Assembly (NCBI RefSeq): GCF_025234635.1
Contig: NZ_JANIEG010000008.1
Reading direction: 5' to 3' (one strand)
Source: Exiguobacterium profundum
GTDB taxonomy: Bacteria > Bacillota > Bacilli > Exiguobacteriales > Exiguobacteriaceae
DNA: 64,000 bases
How positions within the stretch are numbered: the stretch's first letter is position 1; each line of letters opens with the position of its first letter. Made by a program: the position numbers and the translations under genes. Below the pieces are notes generated by a model, which was not told the origin of the DNA, did not search any database, and was given only the letters and a program-made list of their open reading frames with translations. Positions 8,471 to 17,025 of this stretch are shown one piece after another.

Positions 8471-9005
8471 GGTAACGTGCTTCGTATTCGCGATACCATT
8501 CATCGACGAATGTTGGGTTGAACGGCCCTTTCCGTCCTCGAATCCAGTTGATCAGTTCTTGCACGTTCTGCTTCAAGATTCGATCAATCGCTTTCGGATA
8601 ATTCATCTCGCGACGATGCCGCTCATATTCATCTTCATCTAAAATCGTGTACGACATATCCGGGAACACCTTGATGTCCAAATCGTAATCGATATATTTG
8701 ATGGCACGTTCATCCCCATCAAATGTAGTCGGCGAACCTAGATTACAGTAGTAGTAAATCCCGTCTTCGCGAATCATACAGATGACATTGAACCAATACT
8801 CAGATGAAAAGTAGCAAATTGCCGGCTCTCGCGTTCTCCATTGCCGACCGTCTGACTCGCTGACCATGATGCGATCATTGAATCCGATCATATCCGTTTT
8901 TGACGACTGAAGGACGAGCGTTTCTTCCCAAACGCGATGCAAAGTTCCGTTGTGCTTGTAGCTCTGTATCTCGATTTTGCTACCTGCTTTGGGAAATAAG
9001 CTCAT
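8463..9005 (-). CDS. ntdP: Nucleoside tri-/diphosphate phosphatase NtdP (DUF402)
   Basis: This soluble protein of 180 residues matches the DUF402 barrel family, B. subtilis YgaC. Conserved family segments are RVWEET, YFSSEYWFNVICM, YYCNLGSP, YIDYDLDIKVFPD and LDEDEYERHR, which supply the acidic and tyrosine residues of the active-site pocket. Characterised members hydrolyse nucleoside tri- and diphosphates. The start ATG at 9005 follows AAAGGAGGAG. It ends in its own terminator, so it appears monocistronic. Confidence 0.85.
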   Translation of the reverse strand: MSLFPKAGSKIEIQSYKHNGTLHRVWEETLVLQSSKTDMIGFNDRIMVSESDGRQWRTREPAICYFSSEYWFNVICMIREDGIYYYCNLGSPTTFDGDERAIKYIDYDLDIKVFPDMSYTILDEDEYERHRREMNYPKAIDRILKQNVQELINWIRGRKGPFNPTFVDEWYREYEARYRR

Positions 9006-9094
9006 AAGCTCCTCCTTTCCGCTATGATGCTATACAATTCTCATATTTAATTATAGCGACTTTCAGAACCAATGAAAAAGGAAATCTCTTATTT

Positions 9095-9520
9095 TCATGA
9101 ATTTAGTGTTTTTTGGAAGGCCCGCGCCCGTTCTTGAAACATTGGACGAAGCACGAAATACTCGACGAGTATGTTCGGGACATAGCTATCGAACGTCACT
9201 TCGTCGATCATGACCGCCTTGCCATCACGCGACTCGACCCGGTGCACATGTGTGAACCGCTTGAACGGAAACGGCAACGTCTTTCCTTGATCGCAGAATG
9301 CCTGGTTTCCCACAACGGTGATGGCACTGGTCCATGGCAGTTCCACCGGACCGACCCCAACGAACAACTTCACTTCATTCCCTTCGACCGAGGCGCCGTC
9401 CCCTACTAAGCGTACTTTAGGAAACTTCGTCAGTTTCGTCAAAAGCGAGGCATCCTGTAACAAATCCCAAAGCGAATCGACCGTCGTATCATATGTCGAC
9501 TCTACATCAAATCGTCTCAC
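9095..9520 (-). CDS. SRPBCC family protein
   Basis: This encodes about 141 residues of a START/polyketide-cyclase-like fold: an N-terminal strand and helix (TTVDSLWDLLQD), a series of beta strands and a long C-terminal helix (MFQERARAFQKTL). Such folds bind hydrophobic ligands in a cavity; the ligand is unknown. The start GTG at 9520 is preceded by AGGTGG; a GTG three codons earlier has a poorer site. It overlaps the end of mutY by 14 bp in another frame, so the two are co-transcribed and probably translationally coupled. Confidence 0.65.
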   Translation of the reverse strand: MRRFDVESTYDTTVDSLWDLLQDASLLTKLTKFPKVRLVGDGASVEGNEVKLFVGVGPVELPWTSAITVVGNQAFCDQGKTLPFPFKRFTHVHRVESRDGKAVMIDEVTFDSYVPNILVEYFVLRPMFQERARAFQKTLNS

Positions 9521-10541
9521 GTTCGCCACCTGCCAATCGTTCTAATTTTTGTTGAGCAACAGAAACCGTCTTCACCTCACGCTCCGAAGCGTCTAGCCAG
9601 ACGACGTCATCCGTCGGAAGCGTATCGACGCGATACAAATCGATATACCAAACGATATGAGAGAAGACATGTTTCACTTGCCCGAGATACGTTCCGTTAA
9701 GTTGTTCCCCCGTTCCTCGATCCATAAGCGGATATTGCCACATCCCAGCAAGCAACCCTTTGTCCGCTCGTTGTTCGTAGGCAACTTTTCCATCTTTCTC
9801 GATGCATAGCGCGTCATACATTTCGATACGTGCTGCTCCCTTCTTCGTTTTGACCGGCAGCTCATCTTGTACATGATGCGCATATGCATAACACGTGTCT
9901 TGCACGGGACAGAGCGAGCACATCGGATTTTTCGGTGTGCAGACCGTCGCGCCTAACTCCATCACGCCTTCGTTAAAATCGGATGCGTGAGCCGGATCCA
10001 TTAATCGACGAACGACTTGTTCGAAGATTTTGCGTGTCTTCGGCAGCGCAATGTCGTCATAGATTCCGAATTGACGGGACATCACGCGCATAACGTTTCC
10101 ATCCACAGCCGGTTCCGGTTGATTGTACGCAATCGATAGTACGGCTCCCGTCGTATATGGTCCGACCCCTTTCAGTTTCTCGAAACGTTCCTTCTCCTCC
10201 GGGACAATCCCCTCGTAAACAGAAGCGACTTCTTTGACCGCTTCGTGTAAGTTTCGGACGCGAGAATAGTAACCGAGCCCTTCCCAATACTTTACGACCT
10301 CATCCGTGTCAGCAGCTGCGAGATCTTCGAGCGTCGGAAAGCGATCCATGAACCGGTTGTAATATGGGATGACCGTATCGACTCGTGTCTGTTGCAACAT
10401 CACTTCACTTACCCACACACGGTAAGGATTTTTCGCATGACGCCAAGGTAAATCACGCTTTTCGCGATTAAACCACGTGACGAGTTCCTCGTTGAAATGG
10501 TGAATATTATAATTTGTGAACAATTTATCAAGATTAAGCAT
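9507..10541 (-). CDS. mutY: A/G-specific adenine DNA glycosylase
   Basis: This 344-residue enzyme removes adenine mispaired with 8-oxoguanine. The N-terminal catalytic domain shows the substrate-contact segment VSEVMLQQTRVDTV, the helix-hairpin-helix KLKGVGPYTTGAVLS and the catalytic aspartate in PAVDGNVMRV. The [4Fe-4S] cluster ligands follow in the pattern C-x6-C-x2-C-x5-C (CTPKNPMCSLCPVQDTC). A C-terminal NUDIX-like domain (from about residue 230) recognises 8-oxoguanine. The start ATG at 10541 follows GAGGGGAA. It is divergent from yfhP, as in B. subtilis. Confidence 0.95.
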   Translation of the reverse strand: MLNLDKLFTNYNIHHFNEELVTWFNREKRDLPWRHAKNPYRVWVSEVMLQQTRVDTVIPYYNRFMDRFPTLEDLAAADTDEVVKYWEGLGYYSRVRNLHEAVKEVASVYEGIVPEEKERFEKLKGVGPYTTGAVLSIAYNQPEPAVDGNVMRVMSRQFGIYDDIALPKTRKIFEQVVRRLMDPAHASDFNEGVMELGATVCTPKNPMCSLCPVQDTCYAYAHHVQDELPVKTKKGAARIEMYDALCIEKDGKVAYEQRADKGLLAGMWQYPLMDRGTGEQLNGTYLGQVKHVFSHIVWYIDLYRVDTLPTDDVVWLDASEREVKTVSVAQQKLERLAGGERETI

Positions 10542-10629
10542 TGTGTTTCCCCTCGTTTTAAAAATATTGTATGATAAATAAGAATAGATGACGTAATTCT
10601 TTCATTATTGATGGAGGTGCTGACGCACA

Positions 10630-11613
10630 TTGGATACTGCGACACACATTGGTATGGGACTTGGTTTAAGTGCCATCGCGACGCTCAGCCCAGAAGTGTC
10701 AGGTGATGCACAACTGTTTTTAGCGATGACAGCCACGGCTCTCGTCGGCTCGCACGCACCAGACTTCGACACCGTCTTTAAGTTAAAAGGAAATAGTACG
10801 TATTTACGCCAGCATCGTGGTCGTTCACATGGAATCACCGCGCTCCTTGCTTGGCCAATCATCGTCAGCGCTGTCATCGGGACGGTCCTCGGTGTCAATC
10901 CTGCCTCCCTATGGGTCATGGCACAAATCGCCGTGTTGCTTCATGTCACGGTCGACTTATTTAATGCCTACGGGACGCAAGCGCTACAACCTTTTTCGAA
11001 AAAATGGATCGGCTGGGGCGTAATCGGGACGTTTGATCCGTACTTGTTCTCCGCTTATTACGGTGCATATGCATTATGGATGATAACGGGTGCGACTGTC
11101 CCTATTTTTGCACTGCTCATTGCGCTTGTCATCAGTTACTATGCCATTCAGTTTAAATTACGTAACCGCGCGCTCGCTACCGTGGCGAGACACTTTGCAG
11201 GGGCACATGAATTGTTCATCTCTCCAGGAATCGGTTGGGATGACTGGCATGTCGCCGTCCGTTTCCGTGATGGTCTCGGAGCCGTGAAAGTAAAAAAAGG
11301 CAAAGTCATCGAATGTGGTCGCTTCCGCGACAAACCGATGCCAGGAGAAGAAGATCTCCATTTCGTAGAGGCTCGGAAAAATGCAGACTTACAGGCGTTC
11401 CTCGAGTTTTCTAAAATTCACACGTACACCGTGACACGTCATAACGGGATGATCGAATACCGCTTTACAAACTTGCGTTATTTCTCTAAAAACATGTATC
11501 CGTTCGTTGCGGTCGTCATCGTCGACGAGCAGACGAATGACGTGTTGTCATCCTTTACAGGTTGGGTGTTTAGCGAAGACAGTCTTCAGAAAAAATTGGT
11601 ATACGAACAATAA
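10630..11613 (+). CDS. yfhP: YfhP-type membrane-bound metal-dependent hydrolase
   Basis: This is a 327-residue protein of the YdjM/LexA-binding hydrolase family. It begins DTATHIGMGLGLS and carries the conserved histidines and aspartates in GSHAPDFDTVF and RQHRGRSHGI, then four or so membrane segments up to about residue 180 and a soluble C-terminal domain. The start is TTG at 10630 after ATGGAGGTG. The family is predicted to bind metal, but its substrate is not established. In B. subtilis yfhP is the neighbour of mutY, as here. Confidence 0.8.
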   Translation: MDTATHIGMGLGLSAIATLSPEVSGDAQLFLAMTATALVGSHAPDFDTVFKLKGNSTYLRQHRGRSHGITALLAWPIIVSAVIGTVLGVNPASLWVMAQIAVLLHVTVDLFNAYGTQALQPFSKKWIGWGVIGTFDPYLFSAYYGAYALWMITGATVPIFALLIALVISYYAIQFKLRNRALATVARHFAGAHELFISPGIGWDDWHVAVRFRDGLGAVKVKKGKVIECGRFRDKPMPGEEDLHFVEARKNADLQAFLEFSKIHTYTVTRHNGMIEYRFTNLRYFSKNMYPFVAVVIVDEQTNDVLSSFTGWVFSEDSLQKKLVYEQ

Positions 11614-11639
11614 AAAGTCGCTCACCTGAGCGACTTTTC
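11612..11639. terminator. Bidirectional terminator
   Basis: AAAAGTCGCTCA, a CC loop and TGAGCGACTTTT separate the convergent yfhP and YceI genes. Confidence 0.9.
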
Positions 11640-12173
11640 TTATGCCTCCGATTCAGTGAATTGGAGCTCGAACTCGAATTTGACTTTCTTATCGACGAGA
11701 ACACCGCCCGCCTCAAGCGCTTGGTTCCACGTTAATCCATAGTCCTCACGGTTGAGCGACCCTTCTCCGGAGAAGGCGTGTTTCGTGTTGCCCCATGGGT
11801 CTTTGGCGCTCCCTTCATACTCCACTTCGAACGTCTCTTCCCGAGTCGTTCCTCGAATCGTTAAATCCCCTGTCACTTCGAATTCTCCGCCCCCTTTTGA
11901 ACGGAAAGAAGTTGAATGAAAGACGAGATGCGGATGTTCCTCGGCATTGAAGAAATCGCCTGAACGAAGGTGGTTATCCCGATCTGTGTTATTGGTGTCA
12001 ATCGATGCTGCCTGAATCGTCACTTTCACACTCGCATTCGCTAGATCGCTCGGCTCACCGTTCGCCTTAATATCAAATTCTTTAAACTCGCCCTTCACCT
12101 TGGAAATCATCATGTGCTTGACCGTGAACGTGATCGAACTATGCGCCGGGTCAATTTGATATGTCTTAGCCAT
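11640..12173 (-). CDS. YceI family protein
   Basis: This 177-residue protein is a typical YceI lipocalin-like barrel, with the opening YQIDPAHSSITFTVKHMMISKVKGEF and the central DLTIRGTTRE segment. Family members bind isoprenoid-type lipids in the barrel. No signal peptide is present, so it is cytosolic, as in other Bacilli. The start ATG at 12173 follows AAGGAGT. It is divergent from the aldehyde dehydrogenase and its role is unknown. Confidence 0.85.
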   Translation of the reverse strand: MAKTYQIDPAHSSITFTVKHMMISKVKGEFKEFDIKANGEPSDLANASVKVTIQAASIDTNNTDRDNHLRSGDFFNAEEHPHLVFHSTSFRSKGGGEFEVTGDLTIRGTTREETFEVEYEGSAKDPWGNTKHAFSGEGSLNREDYGLTWNQALEAGGVLVDKKVKFEFELQFTESEA

Positions 12174-12281
12174 CGTGACTCACTCCTTATGGATAAATTA
12201 ATGTGTACAATCTAGTCATTTCCACAAATCTTGAGTTCAAAACGTTTTTACAAAAGATTGACAAATTATTGTCGAAAAATT

Positions 12282-12311
12282 TTGACTTTTATCACATCAT
12301 ACCGTTACGAT
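12282..12311 (+). promoter_or_regulatory. Candidate promoter of the aldehyde dehydrogenase operon
   Basis: TTGACT at 12282-12287 and TACGAT at 12306-12311 are separated by 18 bp. Just upstream lies a small inverted repeat GACAA-ATTA-TTGTC (12260-12273) that could be an operator. Confidence 0.4.
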
Positions 12312-12342
12312 GAAAAAAGGGAGTCGTTCGCTTACTGAAAAA

Positions 12343-12356
12343 TGTAAGCGCATACA
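12343..12356. promoter_or_regulatory. Candidate cre (CcpA) site
   Basis: TGTAAGCGCATACA matches the cre consensus TGWAANCGNTNWCA at every fixed position but one. It lies between the likely promoter and the ribosome site of the aldehyde dehydrogenase, where CcpA would block transcription when preferred sugars are present. Confidence 0.5.
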
Positions 12357-12393
12357 TAACTCCTCTATCTCGTATGAAAAGGGAGGAACGATC

Positions 12394-13914
12394 ATGATTT
12401 ATGAAGTACCGAACTCAGCAGGAACGAAAGTACAGTTTAAAGACCGTTATGAGAACTACATTAACGGAAAGTGGACCGCACCGGCTGGTGGAGAATACTT
12501 TGAAAACACATCTCCTGTAAATGGGAAAGTATTATGTGAAGTCGCCCGCTCAACGAAAGAGGATATTGAACTTGCTTTGGATGCCGCTCATGCAGCCAAA
12601 GAGGATTGGGGCAAAACGTCTGTCACGGAACGTTCTGTCATCTTGAATAAAATTGCAGACCGCATGGAAGAGAACCTTGAAATGCTCGCCTATGCGGAAA
12701 CATGGGAAAATGGGAAGGCAGTTCGGGAAACGCTCAACGCTGACCTTCCGCTCGCCATCGACCACTTCCGTTACTTCGCAGGGGTCATCCGCTCACAAGA
12801 AGGCGGCATCAGTGAACTCGACCACGATACAGTCGCTTATCATTTCCATGAGCCACTCGGCGTCGTCGCTCAAATCATTCCATGGAACTTCCCGATTTTG
12901 ATGGCGGTCTGGAAACTCGCACCGGCACTCGCTGCCGGAAACTGTGTCATCTTAAAGCCGGCAGAACAAACACCTTCTTCAATCATGGTTCTCATGGAAC
13001 TCATCGAAGATTTATTACCACCTGGTGTCATCAATATCGTGAACGGTTTCGGTCTCGAAGCAGGAAAACCACTCGCATCGAGTGACCGTGTCGATAAAGT
13101 CGCCTTCACCGGTGAGACGACGACAGGTCGCCTCATTATGCAGTACGCTTCTCAAAACATCATCCCTGTCACGCTTGAGCTCGGTGGGAAGTCACCAAAC
13201 ATCTTCTTTGCCGACATCATGGAAGCGGATGACGATTTCTTCGACAAAGCAATCGAAGGTCTCGTCATGTTTGCCTTGAATCAAGGGGAAGTCTGTACAT
13301 GCCCATCTCGCGCCTTGATTCAAGAGTCGATTTATGACAAGTTCATGGAACGCGTGCTAGAGCGCGTCAAAGCAATCAAGCTCGGTAACCCACTCGATGC
13401 CGATGTCATGATGGGTGCACAAGCGTCGAACGAACAGATGGAAAAAATCCTGTCTTATCTCCAAATCGGGAAAGAAGAGGGCGCAGAGTGTCTAATCGGT
13501 GGAGAGCGCAACATGATGGACGGAGAGCTCGCGGATGGGTATTACATTCAACCGACCATCTTCAAAGGTCATAACAAGATGCGAATCTTCCAAGAAGAGA
13601 TTTTCGGACCGGTCTTATCCGTGACGACATTCAAAGATGATGCGGAAGCACTCGCCATCGCGAACGATACGCTTTATGGACTCGGGGCAGGCGTGTGGAC
13701 TCGTGACATGAACCGTGCGTACCGTTTCGGTCGTGAAATTCAAGCAGGACGTGTCTGGATCAACTGTTACCACTCCTATCCGGCACATGCTGCATTCGGT
13801 GGTTACAAAATGTCCGGAATCGGTCGTGAGAACCATAAGATGATGCTCGGTCACTATCAACGTACGAAAAACATGCTCGTCAGCTACAGCGAACAAAAGC
13901 TCGGGTTCTTCTAA
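12394..13914 (+). CDS. NAD(P)-dependent aldehyde dehydrogenase, AldB/acetaldehyde type
   Basis: This 506-residue enzyme oxidises an aldehyde to the carboxylate. The start ATG at 12394 follows GGGAGGAACG; an in-frame ATG 84 bp upstream has no ribosome site and lies before the cre-like site. Landmarks are PWNFPILMAVWKLAPALAAGN, the coenzyme-site glycines FTGETTTGR, the general base in ELGGKSPN and the catalytic cysteine at residue 301 within NQGEVCTCPSR. That last pattern, with two nearby cysteines, is characteristic of AldB and acetaldehyde dehydrogenase II. A DUF779 gene follows one base after the stop, a pairing common for this subfamily. Acetaldehyde or a short-chain aldehyde is the probable substrate. 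Confidence 0.88.
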   Translation: MIYEVPNSAGTKVQFKDRYENYINGKWTAPAGGEYFENTSPVNGKVLCEVARSTKEDIELALDAAHAAKEDWGKTSVTERSVILNKIADRMEENLEMLAYAETWENGKAVRETLNADLPLAIDHFRYFAGVIRSQEGGISELDHDTVAYHFHEPLGVVAQIIPWNFPILMAVWKLAPALAAGNCVILKPAEQTPSSIMVLMELIEDLLPPGVINIVNGFGLEAGKPLASSDRVDKVAFTGETTTGRLIMQYASQNIIPVTLELGGKSPNIFFADIMEADDDFFDKAIEGLVMFALNQGEVCTCPSRALIQESIYDKFMERVLERVKAIKLGNPLDADVMMGAQASNEQMEKILSYLQIGKEEGAECLIGGERNMMDGELADGYYIQPTIFKGHNKMRIFQEEIFGPVLSVTTFKDDAEALAIANDTLYGLGAGVWTRDMNRAYRFGREIQAGRVWINCYHSYPAHAAFGGYKMSGIGRENHKMMLGHYQRTKNMLVSYSEQKLGFF

Positions 13915-13915
13915 G

Positions 13916-14278
13916 ATGGTGAGACGAGTCGAGGCCACCCCCGCCGCGCTCGAACTCATCGAACGTCTCAAATCAAAACACGGTCCCCTCCTCTTTCATC
14001 AGTCAGGAGGATGTTGTGACGGGAGCTCTCCCATGTGTTTCCCACGTGACGAGTTCATGGTGGGCGACCACGATGTTCTTCTCGGTGAAATCGGCGAGAC
14101 GCCATTTTATATCCATGAGAAACAATATGATTATTGGAAACATACACAACTGATCATCGATGTGGTCGATGGTCGAGGTGGTATGTTTTCCCTTGAAGGT
14201 GTCGAAGGGAAACGATTTTTAGGACGTTCTCGAGTCTTTACAGAAGAAGAGCGTGAGGCGCTGAAGCATGAAACCTAA
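13916..14278 (+). CDS. DUF779 family protein
   Basis: This encodes 120 residues of the DUF779 family. Its notable feature is a conserved cluster, GGCCDGSSPMCFP near residues 38-50, with three cysteines that could bind metal or take part in thiol chemistry. It starts one base after the aldehyde dehydrogenase stop codon, with no strong ribosome site of its own, so translation is probably coupled. The fixed association with AldB-type dehydrogenases suggests an accessory role in aldehyde oxidation or enzyme maturation, which is inference. Confidence 0.8.
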   Translation: MVRRVEATPAALELIERLKSKHGPLLFHQSGGCCDGSSPMCFPRDEFMVGDHDVLLGEIGETPFYIHEKQYDYWKHTQLIIDVVDGRGGMFSLEGVEGKRFLGRSRVFTEEEREALKHET

Positions 14279-14280
14279 GC

Positions 14281-14307
14281 AAAAGGACCCATTTCGATGG
14301 GTCCTTT
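14281..14307 (+). terminator. Terminator after DUF779
   Basis: AAAGGACCCAT, TTCG tetraloop and ATGGGTCCTTT form a perfect 11-bp stem directly after the stop codon. The T tract is short (TTT). Confidence 0.8.
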
Positions 14308-14397
14308 ATGATGTAAAAAACGATTATCCTCGATTGTAAAAAATATACATATGAATCATCTCGCTTCTTGTATAGTGGATACAAAGGGAGGGATTTG

Positions 14398-15123
14398 ATG
14401 GCTTCACTACTAACAGAATTGTTCGAAGGTATTTTCGTCACCTTGATTAGCATATTCGCACCCATTTTTCTCGTCCTCACACTTATCATCCTCTACAAGG
14501 TCAAACGTTATCAAAACAGTCAGTATTCTCAACAAACTCGACATTCTTACTTCAAAGTGGTCCAAGACACCGGTCTATTCGGAGAATACTTATGTGTGGC
14601 GGAGATTGAGTCAAAGTTCTTCCAACCGTTAATTCTGACAAATCTGTATCTCCCCCATCCTTCTAAAAAAGATCGAACCACTGAAATCGATGTCATTTTA
14701 ATCAACCAATCCGGGGTACATGTCATCGAGTCTAAAAACTATAGCGGTTGGATATTCGGTCGGGCACGTGACCAATACTGGACGCAGACACTCCCCCGCC
14801 GTAAAAAACAACGCTTCTTCAATCCAATCAAGCAAAATGAATTGCATCTCAAAGCCATCGAGCAAGTGCTTGGAGTGGACCGAATCCATCTCCACTCATG
14901 GATCGTGTTCAGCAATCGTTCGACGCTCAAAAAAATTGAATCTACCGAGGTCCCTGTGCTCAATCGCCAAAAATGGATCAAAGAGCTGATCACCTATCAG
15001 GATTTTGTATTCGATCTTGATGAGCAAGTCCGACTATACGAAATCTTACGCTCCTTCACACAAGTCGACACGACTGTCACCTTGAAACATATCGAAGACA
15101 TCAAATCGACAATCAAGCAATAA
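14398..15123 (+). CDS. NERD domain membrane-anchored protein
   Basis: This 241-residue protein has one N-terminal membrane segment (about residues 8-33) and a cytosolic nuclease-related NERD domain. The domain shows the acidic TTEIDVILIN strand and the following VHVIESKNYSG, which resemble the D...ExK metal site of restriction-type nucleases. The start ATG at 14398 follows AAAGGGAGGG. NERD proteins are presumed to act on nucleic acid, but no function is proven. It stands alone between two terminators. Confidence 0.75.
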   Translation: MASLLTELFEGIFVTLISIFAPIFLVLTLIILYKVKRYQNSQYSQQTRHSYFKVVQDTGLFGEYLCVAEIESKFFQPLILTNLYLPHPSKKDRTTEIDVILINQSGVHVIESKNYSGWIFGRARDQYWTQTLPRRKKQRFFNPIKQNELHLKAIEQVLGVDRIHLHSWIVFSNRSTLKKIESTEVPVLNRQKWIKELITYQDFVFDLDEQVRLYEILRSFTQVDTTVTLKHIEDIKSTIKQ

Positions 15124-15124
15124 A

Positions 15125-15163
15125 CGAACATCCCCGTACTCAGATGAGCGCGGGGATGTTTCG
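15125..15163. terminator. Bidirectional terminator
   Basis: CGAACATCCCCG and CGGGGATGTTTCG arms lie between the NERD gene and the end of potD, which converge. Confidence 0.8.
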
Positions 15164-16234
15164 TCATTTACTCTGCATTTTAAAGCGTAAATACAATTCG
15201 TTATAGTAAGCGTTCATGCGCTTCCCTAGGTTTTCATATACTTCAAGGTCTTGTGTCACTTCACGAGACGGGTAGAACCGTTCATCCGATGTGACTTCTT
15301 CATCCAAGAATTCGAGAGCCGCTTCGTTCGGTGTTGAGTATCCGACATAATCCGTGTTACGTGCCGCAATATCAGCATCTAACATAAAGTCGATGAACTG
15401 ATGTGCCCCGTCCACGTTTTGTGCCGTACTTGGGATGACGAGGTTATCAAACCAGAGATTCGTGCCTTCTTCCGGAATGACATACGTCAGTTCTTCATTC
15501 TCATACATGATTTCTGACGCATCGCCGGACCAGACGACGGCTGCCGCTGCCTCACGGTTCGCCATCAGCATTTTGATTTCGTCTCCGACGATGGCTTTGA
15601 TGTTCGGCCAAAGCATTTCCAACTTTTGCTCCGCCTCAATCAACTCATCTTTATTCGTCGTATTGAGAGAGTAACCAAGCGAGTTCAGGCCGAAGCCCAT
15701 TACTTCACGTGTCCCGTCCGCAAGGAGAATGTCGTTCTCGAGCGGCATTTCCCACAGGTCGTTCCATGAAGTGATCTCACCATCGACTAGTTCAGGATTG
15801 TAGACAATCCCGACCGTGCCCCAGAAATAAGGAACCGAGTACTTGTTACCCGGGTCGAATGATTTATCGAGGAAGCGCGGATCGATATTATCAAAGTTTT
15901 CGAGTTTATCGTAATCGATTGGGAGAAGAAGATTCTCCTCTCTCATCTTACTGATCGCATAATCGGATGGAACGGCGACATCAAAGGCCGTACCGCCTTG
16001 CTCAATTTTCGTGAGCATCGCTTCGTTCGAGTCGAACGTTTGATAAACGACCTTCAACCCGCTCTGCTCTTCGAACTCACCGATCAAGTCCTCATCGATA
16101 TAGTCTCCCCAGTTGTAGACGACCAGTGTGTTGTCGCCGCCGAATCCTTGCGCAGCATTCAGTTGCTGAATCCAAAGAAGGAGACCGAAACTGACGATTA
16201 ATGGGATCGCCAACATGATGACTAGTTTTTTCAT
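15164..16234 (-). CDS. potD: Spermidine/putrescine-binding protein
   Basis: This 356-residue binding protein begins with a hydrophobic N-terminal segment and then shows VVYNWGDYIDEDLI, the hallmark of polyamine-binding PotD proteins. Further landmarks are the VPSDYAISKM and PYFWGTVGIVYN segments. It would capture polyamines outside the membrane for the PotABC importer. The N-terminal segment contains no lipobox cysteine, so it is probably held by an uncleaved anchor rather than as a lipoprotein. It is the last gene of the pot operon and overlaps potC by 4 bp. Confidence 0.92.
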   Translation of the reverse strand: MKKLVIMLAIPLIVSFGLLLWIQQLNAAQGFGGDNTLVVYNWGDYIDEDLIGEFEEQSGLKVVYQTFDSNEAMLTKIEQGGTAFDVAVPSDYAISKMREENLLLPIDYDKLENFDNIDPRFLDKSFDPGNKYSVPYFWGTVGIVYNPELVDGEITSWNDLWEMPLENDILLADGTREVMGFGLNSLGYSLNTTNKDELIEAEQKLEMLWPNIKAIVGDEIKMLMANREAAAAVVWSGDASEIMYENEELTYVIPEEGTNLWFDNLVIPSTAQNVDGAHQFIDFMLDADIAARNTDYVGYSTPNEAALEFLDEEVTSDERFYPSREVTQDLEVYENLGKRMNAYYNELYLRFKMQSK

Positions 16235-17025
16235 CGTCTAACCTCCTTTGATCCTCGTTGCGCCAACACATAATATCCGATGACAAGTATGAGCGTGAAG
16301 ACGAATAGAATCGCAGACAACGCATTGATTTCAAGCGAGATGCCTTGACGTGCCCGCGAATAAACTTCTACGGCGAGCGTCGTGAAGCCGTTCCCTGTCA
16401 CGAAGAATGTAACAGCAAAATCATCTAACGAATAGGTGAGTGCCGTGAAGAAACCGGCAAATACCCCTGGCGTGATATATGGCAGAATGACTTTCGTCAA
16501 TACATCCCACGTACTGGCACCAAGGTCACGTGACGCATCAATCAACGTCGGACTCATCTCTTGGAGTTTTGGCAACACCAAGATGACGACAATCGGAACC
16601 GAGAAAGCGATGTGCGACAAGAGGACCGAATAAAAGCCTAACTGAATCCCAAGCATCGTAAAGAGAATCAAGAAGGACGCCCCGATGATGACGTCCGGGC
16701 TAACGATCAAGACATTGTTCAATGATAAGAGGGATGTCTTCGTATACTTTTGTTTCGCCGTATAGATGGCGAGTGCCCCGATGACACCGAGCACGGTCGA
16801 AATCGTCGCCGAGAGCAGTGCGATGACAATCGTATTCAAGACGATGACGAGAAGTCTCGTGTCCGTGAAGAGCGACTTGTACCATTCGAGGGTGAACCCT
16901 TCGAAGTTACTCATCGTTCCGCCACTGTTGAACGAGTAGAAGACCAAATATAGAATTGGCGCATACAAGATGAAGAACACGGCCGCCAAGTATAGATTTG
17001 ATAATTTGAATCGTTTACGTTTCAT
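16231..17025 (-). CDS. potC: Polyamine ABC transporter permease PotC
   Basis: This permease of 264 residues has six membrane segments. The EAA-type loop that contacts the ATPase reads SPTLIDASRDLGAS near residues 165-180. The N-terminal region FYSFNSG and FTLEWYKSLF is typical of PotC. It overlaps potB by 4 bp upstream and potD by 4 bp downstream, indicating translational coupling through the operon. Confidence 0.92.
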   Translation of the reverse strand: MKRKRFKLSNLYLAAVFFILYAPILYLVFYSFNSGGTMSNFEGFTLEWYKSLFTDTRLLVIVLNTIVIALLSATISTVLGVIGALAIYTAKQKYTKTSLLSLNNVLIVSPDVIIGASFLILFTMLGIQLGFYSVLLSHIAFSVPIVVILVLPKLQEMSPTLIDASRDLGASTWDVLTKVILPYITPGVFAGFFTALTYSLDDFAVTFFVTGNGFTTLAVEVYSRARQGISLEINALSAILFVFTLILVIGYYVLAQRGSKEVRR

